Notes under the pieces: generated by a model
What the model was told of the DNA's origin: nothing
Seen by the model: the letters and a program-made list of their open reading frames with translations, nothing else
The model's database searches: none
Assembly: GCA_035502675.1 (NCBI GenBank)
Contig: DATJUC010000142.1
Span: forward strand, 1-19,929
DNA: 19,929 nucleotides
Direction: 5' to 3'
Origin: DATJUC01 sp035502675
Lineage (GTDB): Bacteria; Vulcanimicrobiota; Vulcanimicrobiia; Vulcanimicrobiales; Vulcanimicrobiaceae
Shown: piece after piece, positions 14,137 through 19,929 of the stretch
Position numbering within the stretch: the first letter of the stretch is position 1
Layout of the letters: the number at the start of each line of letters is the position of its first letter
Translations under genes and position numbers: made by a program

Positions 14137-14148
14137 CTTTGCTATGAT
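14119..14148 (+). promoter_or_regulatory. Predicted promoter of the VOC genes
   Basis: TTGCTT (14119-14124), 18 bp, then TATGAT (14143-14148), with TG one base before the hexamer (extended -10). Transcription would start near 14155, leaving a leader of about 27 nt that contains AAAGGA. This is the normal, leadered contrast to the other promoters here. Confidence 0.6.
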
Positions 14149-14181
14149 GCCAGTCATTCCCGCTTCGAAAGGACTTCCCTC

Positions 14182-14676
14182 ATGGCGAGCATCACGCCCT
14201 TTCTGTGGTTCACCGGTCAAGCCGAAGAAGCCGTGAACTTCTACGTCTCCGTCTTCAAGAACTCGAAGATTACCGGCGAGAGCCGCTACGGTGAAGCCGG
14301 GCCCGGTCCGAGCGGCTCCGTCATGACGATGGATTTCGAACTCGACGGCCAGGAGTTCATGGCCATCAACGCACCGTCGCCTTCCGGCGCTCCCCCGGAA
14401 GACGACGGCTTCACCCAAGGAAAAATCGCGCTTTTCGTCACCTGTGACACGCAGGCCGAACTCGACCGGCTGTGGGAGCGTCTATCCGAGGGCGGCAAGC
14501 AGCTGCCGTGCGGTTGGGTGGCCGACCGATTCGGCTTCGGATGGAACTTGGTGCCCGCCGGCTTACGCGACGTGATCAGCGGCGATGACGAGGAGCGTTC
14601 GCAGCGCGCCATGACCGCGATGCTGCAAATGTCCAAGCTCGACATCGACGAGCTGCGCCGGGTTTACAACTCCTGA
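14182..14676 (+). CDS. VOC-superfamily protein (PF06983-type, 3-demethylubiquinone methyltransferase-like fold)
   Basis: A 164-residue cytoplasmic protein. ATG 14182 has AAAGGA (14168-14173) 8 nt upstream. The sequence starts with the family signature ITPFLWFTGQAEEAVNFYVSVF, continues with MTMDFELDGQEFMAINA and a second half (IALFVTCDTQAELDRLWERL), and contains CGWVADRFGFGWNLVPAGL, typical of the PF06983 group. Despite the family name these are VOC-fold proteins, not proven methyltransferases; many sit in stress or detoxification loci. The gene is divergent from the HxlR regulator and is followed 37 bp later by another VOC gene, so the two probably form its target operon. Confidence 0.9.
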   Translation: MASITPFLWFTGQAEEAVNFYVSVFKNSKITGESRYGEAGPGPSGSVMTMDFELDGQEFMAINAPSPSGAPPEDDGFTQGKIALFVTCDTQAELDRLWERLSEGGKQLPCGWVADRFGFGWNLVPAGLRDVISGDDEERSQRAMTAMLQMSKLDIDELRRVYNS

Positions 14677-14713
14677 CATCTCACCGGCTGCACCACAGCG
14701 AAAGGAACCAACG

Positions 14714-15118
14714 GTGGAACTGAAGCCCTATATTTTCCTCTACGGGCGTTGCGAAGAAGCGCTCGAGTTCTACAAGCCGATCTTCGACGGAAGCTACGAA
14801 ATCTCGCGCAACGCCGACGGCCCGATGGCCGATCGGGTGCCGCAAGACTGGCGAAACAAAGTCATGCACGCATCGTTTACCTCCCCGGGCGTAAGCTTCT
14901 TGGCCTCGGACGGACGAGAGTCGAAAACCATCGATCCGGACGCCGGCAACATTGCGCTCTGCGTCGAGGCCAAGAATGCCGCCGACGGCGAGCGCATCTG
15001 CAAGTCGCTGGCCGACGGCGGCAAGATCAACATGCCCTTCGGCGACGCCTTCTGGGGCGGCAAGTTCGGCAACGTGATCGACCGCTTCGGCAACGAGTGG
15101 ATGGTTACGGCGCAGTAA
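14714..15118 (+). CDS. VOC-superfamily protein (PhnB/glyoxalase-like)
   Basis: A 134-residue protein from GTG 14714, with AAAGGA (14701-14706) 7 nt upstream. It reads MELKPYIFLYGRCEEALEFYKPIF at the N-terminus, FLASDGRE in the middle, and a second half with IALCVEAKNAADGERICKSLADGG, ending FGNVIDRFGNEWMVT. This is the PhnB-like branch of the glyoxalase/bleomycin-resistance fold. It is related to the preceding gene by fold rather than by close sequence. Its last 14 bases overlap the end of the convergent TetR gene. Substrate unknown. Confidence 0.9.
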   Translation: MELKPYIFLYGRCEEALEFYKPIFDGSYEISRNADGPMADRVPQDWRNKVMHASFTSPGVSFLASDGRESKTIDPDAGNIALCVEAKNAADGERICKSLADGGKINMPFGDAFWGGKFGNVIDRFGNEWMVTAQ

Positions 15119-15644
15119 GCCCGATGAACCGGTCGAGCGCGCGCGTCAAGCGATCGCGCTCGCCCGTGCTCATCAGTTCCAAAAAAAGTCCGTCGAAAAC
15201 GGCTACGCACAAGGTCGCCATCGACTCGCTGCGAAGCGACGGCGACAAGAACTCGAGCGTGGCCGCCTGCCATGCCGCAGACGCATCCTTTAGGTAGGAA
15301 CCGAATTCCGCGGGGTTCTGCGCCGCCACCACCTGCGCCTCATAGAGCAGCCGCAAGAGCGGAAAGTTTTTTTCGCTCGAGCCCCAACGCCAAAATCGCT
15401 TCAAAAGTGGTTCGGGCCGGCGGGGCTCGACCGACGCCATCTTTCTGAACGAAACGAGCAGACGGGCGTGCAGCTCGGCAAGCAGCTCGCGCAACAGCCC
15501 CTCTTTGGACTTGAAGTAAAACATCAGCATCCGCGGGCTCGTTCCGAGCTCGGCAGCCAGCGGACGCAACGACAACTTCGCGATCCCGTGGGCGAGCGCG
15601 TACGCGAGCGCCGCTTCCAGCAATTGCTTTTTCCGAGGCGCCAT
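15105..15644 (-). CDS. TetR-family transcriptional regulator
   Basis: A 179-residue protein. ATG 15644 is chosen because the TetR domain begins directly (MAPRKKQLLEAALAYALAHG). The helix-turn-helix is LSLRPLAAELGTSPRMLMFYFKSKEGLL (about residues 24-51), with the usual tyrosine before FKSKE. The C-terminal ligand domain (60-179) is helical and not diagnostic. The gene is divergent from the CPBP protease gene with only 14 bp between start codons. Two copies of a palindromic operator cover both starts, so it almost certainly controls itself and the protease. No Shine-Dalgarno can fit in the gap, which suggests a leaderless mRNA or a promoter inside the neighbour. Confidence 0.9.
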   Translation of the reverse strand: MAPRKKQLLEAALAYALAHGIAKLSLRPLAAELGTSPRMLMFYFKSKEGLLRELLAELHARLLVSFRKMASVEPRRPEPLLKRFWRWGSSEKNFPLLRLLYEAQVVAAQNPAEFGSYLKDASAAWQAATLEFLSPSLRSESMATLCVAVFDGLFLELMSTGERDRLTRALDRFIGLTAP

Positions 15645-15652
15645 GTTACGAT
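15624..15652 (+). promoter_or_regulatory. Predicted leaderless promoter of the CPBP gene, inside the TetR gene
   Basis: TTGCTT (15624-15629), 17 bp, then TACGAT (15647-15652), which ends exactly 6 nt before the ATG at 15659. The -35 lies within the 5' coding part of the TetR gene. Confidence 0.5.
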
Positions 15653-15675
15653 CGTTACATGAAACGATCGTTACA
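15642..15675. promoter_or_regulatory. Tandem TetR operators over both start codons
   Basis: Operator 1, CATGTTACGATCGTTACATG (15642-15661), is a 20-bp palindrome with one mismatched pair. Operator 2 (15660-15675) is TGAAACGATCGTTACA, a 16-bp palindrome with one mismatched pair. Both contain the 12-mer ACGATCGTTACA (15648-15659 and 15664-15675), and their centres are 16 bp apart. They cover the two start codons and both predicted -10 elements. Confidence 0.75.
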
Positions 15676-15680
15676 GTCAA
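15651..15680 (-). promoter_or_regulatory. Predicted promoter of the TetR gene, inside the CPBP gene
   Basis: On the minus strand TTGACT (15680-15675), 18 bp, then AACGAT (15656-15651), which ends 6 nt before the ATG at 15644. The -35 is good; the -10 is weak (not TANNNT). It lies face to face with the CPBP promoter. Confidence 0.4.
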
Positions 15681-16294
15681 GTACGATCGCGCTCCTCGTC
15701 GTTTTTCAGTTGCCCATCGTCGGCTGGCTGGTTCCGGGGAAGAGCTTCGGTGCGCTGCTGGCCGGCGAGGGCGTTTTTTGGGCGATGACGGCGGTCGTTC
15801 TGCTCTACGTGGCCTTCGTAGAGCGCCGGCCGCTCTCTTCCATCGGCCTGCGCAAGCCCAGCTGGAAGAGCCTGGCATGGGGACTTCCGGCAGCGGCCGT
15901 CAGTGTGGGCGGAGCGGTAGCGTTCTACACCGTCATCTTCCCGAGGTTCGGAGTTTCGTTCGGTAACGCAGCTGCGGGCCTCTCCGCGGTGCAGTCGACG
16001 CCGGCTTGGTTCCAGCTCCTGCTGATAACGCGCGCCGCCGTCTTCGAAGAGATCTTCTATCGGGGCTTTGCCATCGAGCGACTGAGCGAGATTACCAAGT
16101 CTCGAGGGTTGGCAGCAGTCGTCTCGCTGGCCGCGTTTACCTACGCACATCTCGGCTACTGGGGTTGGGCGGCGCTCGTCGTCGTCGCCTTTCAGGGCGC
16201 GGTGCTCACCGGTGTGTATGTGCTCCGCCGGGATCTGGCAACCACGATGATCGCCCACTTCGCCTCCGACGCCGCCGCATTTTTGCTGCTCTAG
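15659..16294 (+). CDS. CPBP-family intramembrane glutamic endopeptidase (Rce1/PF02517 type)
   Basis: A 211-residue polytopic inner-membrane protein. ATG 15659 gives a short basic start (MKRSLQSS) directly before the first helix (TIALLVVFQLPIVGWLV). About six helices follow. The catalytic motifs of the family are all present: E130-E131-x3-R135 (EEIFYRG), F160-x3-H164 (FTYAH) and H200-x3-D204 (HFASD). Family members cleave within membranes; in bacteria they are linked to peptide processing or self-immunity, but the substrate here is unknown. It is divergent from, and probably repressed by, the TetR protein. Its stop shares a CTAG with the convergent PepSY gene. Confidence 0.92.
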   Translation: MKRSLQSSTIALLVVFQLPIVGWLVPGKSFGALLAGEGVFWAMTAVVLLYVAFVERRPLSSIGLRKPSWKSLAWGLPAAAVSVGGAVAFYTVIFPRFGVSFGNAAAGLSAVQSTPAWFQLLLITRAAVFEEIFYRGFAIERLSEITKSRGLAAVVSLAAFTYAHLGYWGWAALVVVAFQGAVLTGVYVLRRDLATTMIAHFASDAAAFLLL

Positions 16295-17466
16295 TTTTTC
16301 GGCGATGGTGCAACCGGGGGCCGGACTTGGTTCAGCCACATGAGCAGGGCCGTGGTGAACAGCAGTGCCGGGGCGAGGCCGGCGACGGCGTAGATCGACC
16401 GCAAAACCGTGCCCCCCGGCGATCCAATATGGACGGCGTAGAGCGCTGCCCGAATCCGCCACGGCAACGGAAACTTCCGGATGTCGTAGACTCGCCGAAT
16501 GGTGCCGGTGCGAGCGTCGACGGCCACGTAGCTGTACCCGTACGGATCCGGATCGCCGGGCACACGCTTGCGAACCACGACGGTCCCGCCGGCTGCGGTA
16601 TACACGAACGTCAACTCGCCGGGCAGCGCGGCGTTGCCGATTTCGGCGAGCCGATCCAGGCCGAGCGCGCGTCCGGCCTCCCGCGATTCGGGAATCGGCT
16701 CGGGCGGCTCCGGCCAGAACACCTGACCAGCCGCGGTCAACGCCCACATGAAAAGGAATAAAACCGCGGTGATGCCGGCGAGCTTGTGCAAATCGTAGTT
16801 GATCCGAAAGGGCGTCCCGCGCCACGCGATCGTGAAGCCGCGCCGGGGCGACCGCCATCCCGGCCATAACGCAAGACCGGTGGCGCCGAGCAGCACGGCG
16901 CTCAGACCGGCGATCGCGTTGACCGTCTCCCCAATATCGCCGGCCATCAGACTGCCGTGCAGGCGGTAAAGCACGCCGATTGGGGTCCGGTCCCACTGCA
17001 CCGTCTTCACGATCGCGCCGGTGAACGGATCGACAAGGGCGTCCAGCCGGCCGCGTTCCGCGTGCATGCTGAGGTCGTACGTGCATCCGCGCGCGCAGGA
17101 CTCGAGAATGTGGTAAACGGGCGTTCGAGGATTCGCTCGTTGCACGGTTTGCACCATCCGCGCGAGCGTGGCCTGGTGCGCCCGAATCGGCACGGGCAGC
17201 ATTGGGTAGTCCCGATAGCCGGCGATCTGATTTTCCAACATCAGGATCGCCGCGCCCGTCCCGCACACCACGATCAAGTACGCTCCGAAGACGAATCCGG
17301 CGAACTGATGGACGGCGAAGATCGTTCGCACGATCGGACTATTACAGCCGGTGCGGGCGAGGGCCTCGAAGCCCAAAAAAAGTTGGCAACGAGGCGATTC
17401 CGAAATCGCTGGTGCCGGAGGCAGGGTAACACCATCGTATGCCGGTAACTCATGAACTCGGCTCAT
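16291..17466 (-). CDS. PepSY-associated transmembrane protein (PiuB-like)
   Basis: A 391-residue inner-membrane protein. The start is uncertain: ATG 17466 is taken because it leaves room for the divergent gene, but the frame is open further upstream and no clear Shine-Dalgarno is visible. The first helix is near residues 49-76 with HQFAG (His53). A periplasmic PepSY region (95-160) follows, then YRLHGSL (His170) and a helix, LHKLAGI (His227) with a helix, a second PepSY region (260-330) and a final YAVHIG (His346) with the last helix. This His pattern is typical of PepSY_TM proteins found beside siderophore receptors, some of which reduce ferric siderophores. Proximity to the Fur gene and TonB receptor supports an iron role (inference). 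Confidence 0.88.
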   Translation of the reverse strand: MSRVHELPAYDGVTLPPAPAISESPRCQLFLGFEALARTGCNSPIVRTIFAVHQFAGFVFGAYLIVVCGTGAAILMLENQIAGYRDYPMLPVPIRAHQATLARMVQTVQRANPRTPVYHILESCARGCTYDLSMHAERGRLDALVDPFTGAIVKTVQWDRTPIGVLYRLHGSLMAGDIGETVNAIAGLSAVLLGATGLALWPGWRSPRRGFTIAWRGTPFRINYDLHKLAGITAVLFLFMWALTAAGQVFWPEPPEPIPESREAGRALGLDRLAEIGNAALPGELTFVYTAAGGTVVVRKRVPGDPDPYGYSYVAVDARTGTIRRVYDIRKFPLPWRIRAALYAVHIGSPGGTVLRSIYAVAGLAPALLFTTALLMWLNQVRPPVAPSPKN

Positions 17467-17506
17467 CTTCGTGATCGTCGGGTCGACACCGAGAGGAGTA
17501 ACGGGC

Positions 17507-17716
17507 GTGGGCATTACGATCGACTCATTTCTGGCCATTCTGCGGAAAATGGAACGCGCGCTGAACCGGAGCGAAAGAATCGGTCCGTGCACGCGATGCG
17601 ATCACGCGTTCGGCGTTCACCGCCCCGAAGACGGGCGCTGCTCGGCGCGCCGCTGCGATTGTCCCGAGTTCATCGCGGCGCGAACGGTGCTGAAGCGGGC
17701 GGCGAACGGCGGCTAG
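17507..17716 (+). CDS. Small Cys/His-rich, probably zinc-binding protein
   Basis: A 69-residue protein from GTG 17507, 8 nt after AGGAG (17494-17498), which decides the start over GTG 17471. After a helical N-terminus (SFLAILRKMERALN), residues 28-52 carry C28-x2-C31, H33, H38, C45, C50 and C52 in the phrase HRPEDGRCSARRCDCPEF. This spacing suggests one or two bound zinc ions. Similar short CxxC...HR..DG.C...C.C proteins exist in several phyla without known function. It lies between the PepSY gene (divergent) and the Fur gene (convergent), 6 bp from the latter. Confidence 0.75.
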   Translation: MGITIDSFLAILRKMERALNRSERIGPCTRCDHAFGVHRPEDGRCSARRCDCPEFIAARTVLKRAANGG

Positions 17717-17722
17717 AGGCGG

Positions 17723-18100
17723 CTAACGTGCACAGCTCGCGCAGACACCGTACAGCGTCACGGCGTGCGCGTTGACGCGAAACTTCGGCGGCACGAGCGT
17801 ACGCAAATTTTCCAAGCAGCCGGCGACGTCGAAGACGCGATCGCACTTCTCGCATTGAAAGTGGTGATGGTGGCCTTTGTCGGATCGTTCGTAACGCACC
17901 GGCTCGCCCGGAATCTCGACGCCCTCGATCCAGCCCTCGTCGAGCAGCGCGCCGACGGCTCGATAGACCGTCGCAACGCCTAACCCGTCGATACGCTTCG
18001 AAGCGGCCTCGTGCAGTTCGGCGATGCTCAACGGCCGGTCGGCGCGCGTAAGCACTTCCTGCAAGGCTTCGCGCTGTTTCGTCTTGCGACTCGCGTGCAT
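17723..18100 (-). CDS. fur: Fur-family metalloregulator (Fur/Zur/PerR group)
   Basis: A 125-residue protein, short for the family. Residues 1-70 form the winged helix: REALQEVLTRADRPLSIAEL, then the recognition helix region GLGVATVYRAVGALLDEGWI. The dimerisation domain carries HHHHFQCEKC (His77-His80, Cys83, Cys86) and a terminal C120-x2-C123, which together make the structural Zn(Cys)4 site. His30 and the HHHH run supply likely regulatory-metal ligands. A Fur-box-like site lies 75-95 bp upstream, before the divergent iron-type operon, which favours Fur over Zur or PerR, though sequence alone cannot settle this. TATAAG (minus strand, near 18120-18115) may be its -10. Confidence 0.9.
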   Translation of the reverse strand: MHASRKTKQREALQEVLTRADRPLSIAELHEAASKRIDGLGVATVYRAVGALLDEGWIEGVEIPGEPVRYERSDKGHHHHFQCEKCDRVFDVAGCLENLRTLVPPKFRVNAHAVTLYGVCASCAR

Positions 18101-18164
18101 CGTGTCCGTATTCCTTATAATGGAGCTTCTCCTTCGTCCCGGGCATGCGCCTGCAGCCGCGAGC

Positions 18165-18194
18165 TTGACTTTAATGATAATGATAACGTATTAT
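18165..18194 (+). promoter_or_regulatory. Predicted promoter of the receptor operon
   Basis: TTGACT (18165-18170), 18 bp, then TATTAT (18189-18194), ending 7 nt before the ATG at 18202. Transcription would begin at or next to that ATG. If the in-frame ATG 18268 were the real start, the same promoter would give a leader of about 66 nt. Confidence 0.6.
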
Positions 18195-18195
18195 C
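18176..18195. promoter_or_regulatory. Fur box
   Basis: GATAATGATAACGTATTATC contains GATAAT, GATAAC and an inverted ATTATC. It matches the classic three-hexamer Fur box (6-6-1-6) but has one extra base before the inverted unit (6-6-2-6). It covers the whole -10 and most of the spacer of the operon promoter, the expected position for Fur repression under iron-replete conditions. Confidence 0.75.
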
Positions 18196-18201
18196 GACAA
18201 T

Positions 18202-18924
18202 ATGAAAAGCCCAATTTCGCGGGGCTGGAACCGGGTCTCGGAGCACCTGGAACGGAATGAACTGGGAATGAGCGCGCGTCTGCTCCGTGGCGGCATTGCC
18301 GGCACCGCGATGCTGTTTGCAACGTGTGCTGCTGCGCTCGGCACTCATGCCGCCCTAGAGTGGACGCAGGCAATCGGCGTGTTACCTGGAGACTACGGCC
18401 GGCATGCCCACGGACTACTTGCGCCCGTGGCACTGGGTGCCCTAACGATCGGTGCCGCCGCACTCTTCCTTTACGCCGCCCATCTCGCCGGTCTCGGCAC
18501 GCGCTCCCTTCCTTCGCTCGCTCGGCAGTTTCACGCGTCGCTGGATTGGCGCGCCGCAACGACGATTGCGGCCGGTGCTGCACTCCTGCTCGTCGCTATG
18601 GAAAGTAGCGAGCAGCTCGCGTGCGGACGCTTCGACGGCTTCCTGAGCGCGTTTAGCGGCGTGCCAGCCGCGGGAATCGGCCTTATCGCCGCGTTGAGCG
18701 CCGCGACCGTCTGCGCATTGCGCGCGTTTTGCCGGTGGCTCGCGTGCGCGCACGCTACGCTCGTTTTTGCAATCCAATTTCTGCGACGCGTTCACCCCAT
18801 CGCGGCCGCAACGGGTCGGATACGCTCGTGGCTGAAACCCGTTCTGTCTCGCTATGCCGTCGACGCCGCGCATGCGTTCGGCATGCGCGCGCCGCCGTTT
18901 TCTCGCTCAACGACCTTATCCTAA
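18202..18924 (+). CDS. Hypothetical membrane protein of the iron-type operon
   Basis: A 240-residue protein from ATG 18202; ATG 18268 (MSARLLRGG) is an in-frame alternative. Hydrophobic segments lie near residues 30-50 (IAGTAMLFATCAAALGTHAAL), 70-93 (LLAPVALGALTIGAAALFLYAAH), 118-132 (AATTIAAGAALLLVA), 155-176 and 182-195, so about four or five helices are expected. The C-terminus is basic and polar. I do not recognise a family. It starts directly behind a Fur box and is followed 30 bp later by a TonB-dependent receptor, so a part in uptake of iron or an iron chelate is likely, for example as an accessory to transport (inference). Confidence 0.75.
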   Translation: MKSPISRGWNRVSEHLERNELGMSARLLRGGIAGTAMLFATCAAALGTHAALEWTQAIGVLPGDYGRHAHGLLAPVALGALTIGAAALFLYAAHLAGLGTRSLPSLARQFHASLDWRAATTIAAGAALLLVAMESSEQLACGRFDGFLSAFSGVPAAGIGLIAALSAATVCALRAFCRWLACAHATLVFAIQFLRRVHPIAAATGRIRSWLKPVLSRYAVDAAHAFGMRAPPFSRSTTLS

Positions 18925-18954
18925 CTTCCCCACGCCGTTCAGCGAGGATCAATC

Positions 18955-19929
18955 ATGCCTGCTCGTTTGGCACGCGCATACGCGCGCCATGGCCGCCATA
19001 AGGCGCCGCAACTTCTAGCGATTGCCCTTCTCTTGCTTTTCCTGGCTGCCGGCCGGGCGAGCGCGAGCACGTTTCTGACCGGCACGGTTACCAGCAAAGG
19101 CGCCCCCGTCGCCCGCGCAGAGGTAACGGCGTCCGGAAACAACCTTACGGTCAAAACGACCACCGACGCGAAGGGGCGCTTCTCGTTTCCCCCGTTGGCG
19201 ACCGGCACGTACGACGTCGAGGCCCGTCGCGGCGACCTGCACGGCATCGTGCGCGTCGATCTCGCCGGCGGAGGCGCGACCGTGACCATCGCAGTTACCC
19301 AACTTGCCGAGATCGCGCACACCGTCGTTGGCCAAGCCCAGTCGTTGACCGTTCACGGCAGCGGGAGCGACGTCGTTCTGAACCAGACGGCCCTGACGCG
19401 ATCGCCCTTCGACAATAGCTTCACGCAAATGGAGACGCAGATGCCGGGCGCAGCCCAAGGTGCCAACGGCGTCGTCCACATCAACGGCGACCACGGGGTC
19501 ATCAACTACACGATCGACGGCGTACCGCTGCCGCAGGAGCTCAACCGCGACATCGGCAGCGAGATCAACATCAACAATCTGTCGTTCGTTGACGTCATCG
19601 AAGGCGCGTATCCGGCCCAATACGGCCTGCGCTTCGGGGCGGTCTTCAACATGTCGACGCTGGCCGGAACCGGACCGGCCGGCTTCAGCGGATACGGCTC
19701 GTTCGGCTCCTACACCGACGCCCAGTCGACGATCGGCTACCACGCGCCGATCGCCGGCGGCGGCGGCTTCGACGTCGCGTTCAGCGGCCTGGGTACGACG
19801 CGCGGGCTCGATCCGCCGGACTGGAACTCTCCGCACAACGACGCGAGCTCGGTCGGCCAGTTCGCGCGCTTCACGTTGCCGGCCGGCGGCAACGACTTCA
19901 CCAACATCACGTTTTTCAACACCCACGAT
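18955..19929 (+). CDS. TonB-dependent receptor with N-terminal carboxypeptidase-regulatory-like domain (partial)
   Basis: Frame 1 is open from ATG 18955 to the window edge (325 residues, no stop). GAGG (18944-18947) lies 7 nt upstream. The signal peptide is residues 1-38 (core LLAIALLLLFLAAG). Residues 40-113 are a CarboxypepD_reg-like Ig fold (LTGTVTSKGAPVARAEV, DAKGRFSFPPLATGTYDVEA). Residues 145-235 are the plug: VHINGDHGVINYTIDGVPLP and FVDVIEGAYPAQYGLRFGAV. Barrel strands begin near 240. No obvious TonB box is seen. It should be an outer-membrane active-transport receptor. The upstream Fur box suggests an iron-siderophore or haem substrate, which cannot be named from the visible part. 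Confidence 0.92.
   Translation, partial: MPARLARAYARHGRHKAPQLLAIALLLLFLAAGRASASTFLTGTVTSKGAPVARAEVTASGNNLTVKTTTDAKGRFSFPPLATGTYDVEARRGDLHGIVRVDLAGGGATVTIAVTQLAEIAHTVVGQAQSLTVHGSGSDVVLNQTALTRSPFDNSFTQMETQMPGAAQGANGVVHINGDHGVINYTIDGVPLPQELNRDIGSEININNLSFVDVIEGAYPAQYGLRFGAVFNMSTLAGTGPAGFSGYGSFGSYTDAQSTIGYHAPIAGGGGFDVAFSGLGTTRGLDPPDWNSPHNDASSVGQFARFTLPAGGNDFTNITFFNTHD

Noticed and set aside
15677..17266. A 529-codon minus-strand open frame spanning the CPBP and PepSY genes
   Set aside because: It covers two clearly recognised genes in other frames, is extremely Arg-rich and shows no domain.
1..19929. tRNA, rRNA, CRISPR array, insertion sequence, prophage or toxin-antitoxin genes
   Set aside because: No cloverleaf, no regularly spaced repeats, no transposase or integrase motifs and no terminal repeats were seen on reading both strands.

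Overview
The window is a GC-rich stretch of bacterial chromosome with very tight gene packing. Starts are often GTG, and several neighbouring genes share stop and start bases. A TonB-dependent receptor, a MetA-type beta-barrel protein and many signal peptides point to a Gram-negative (two-membrane) organism. The style of the TonB receptor, the tandem PD40 propellers and the PDZ-type membrane sensor remnant remind me of Candidatus Eremiobacterota (WPS-2/Vulcanimicrobiota). That assignment is inference from recall, not a search result.

Layout. 1-207 is the end of a membrane protein. 292-3499 is a three-gene coupled operon of secreted beta-propeller proteins: two tandem PD40 paralogues, then an SMP-30/NHL-like protein. 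3506-4186 (minus) is a FadR-type GntR regulator. It diverges from a second operon, 4263-10348: a YncE-propeller/phosphoesterase fusion, an M1 aminopeptidase homologue with a damaged active site, a GNAT acetyltransferase and a two-lobed retropepsin-like protein. 10488-13424 holds a small exported protein, a MetA-like outer-membrane protein, a PDZ/membrane protein broken by two frame changes, and a DUF899 thioredoxin-fold protein. 13437-15118 is an HxlR regulator divergent from two VOC (glyoxalase-fold) proteins. 15105-16294 is a TetR regulator divergent from a CPBP intramembrane protease. 16291-19929 looks like an iron locus: a PepSY membrane protein, a small Cys-rich protein, a Fur-family regulator, a Fur-box promoter, a membrane protein and the start of a TonB-dependent receptor.

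The most interesting signals are regulatory. At least five transcription-unit starts carry a TANNNT -10-like hexamer exactly 6-7 nt before the start codon, several with a TTG-type -35 at 17-18 bp. This predicts leaderless mRNAs. In the TetR/CPBP pair the two start codons are only 14 bp apart, and two copies of one palindromic operator cover both starts and both -10 elements. The HxlR/VOC pair has a palindrome between its divergent promoters. A Fur box lies on top of the promoter of the iron operon. On the protein side, the M1 homologue has lost its second zinc-ligand histidine and its catalytic tyrosine, while the two-lobed aspartyl-protease-like protein in the same operon has an atypical first catalytic motif.

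I found no tRNA, rRNA, CRISPR array or insertion sequence, and no gene-free stretch longer than 300 bases.
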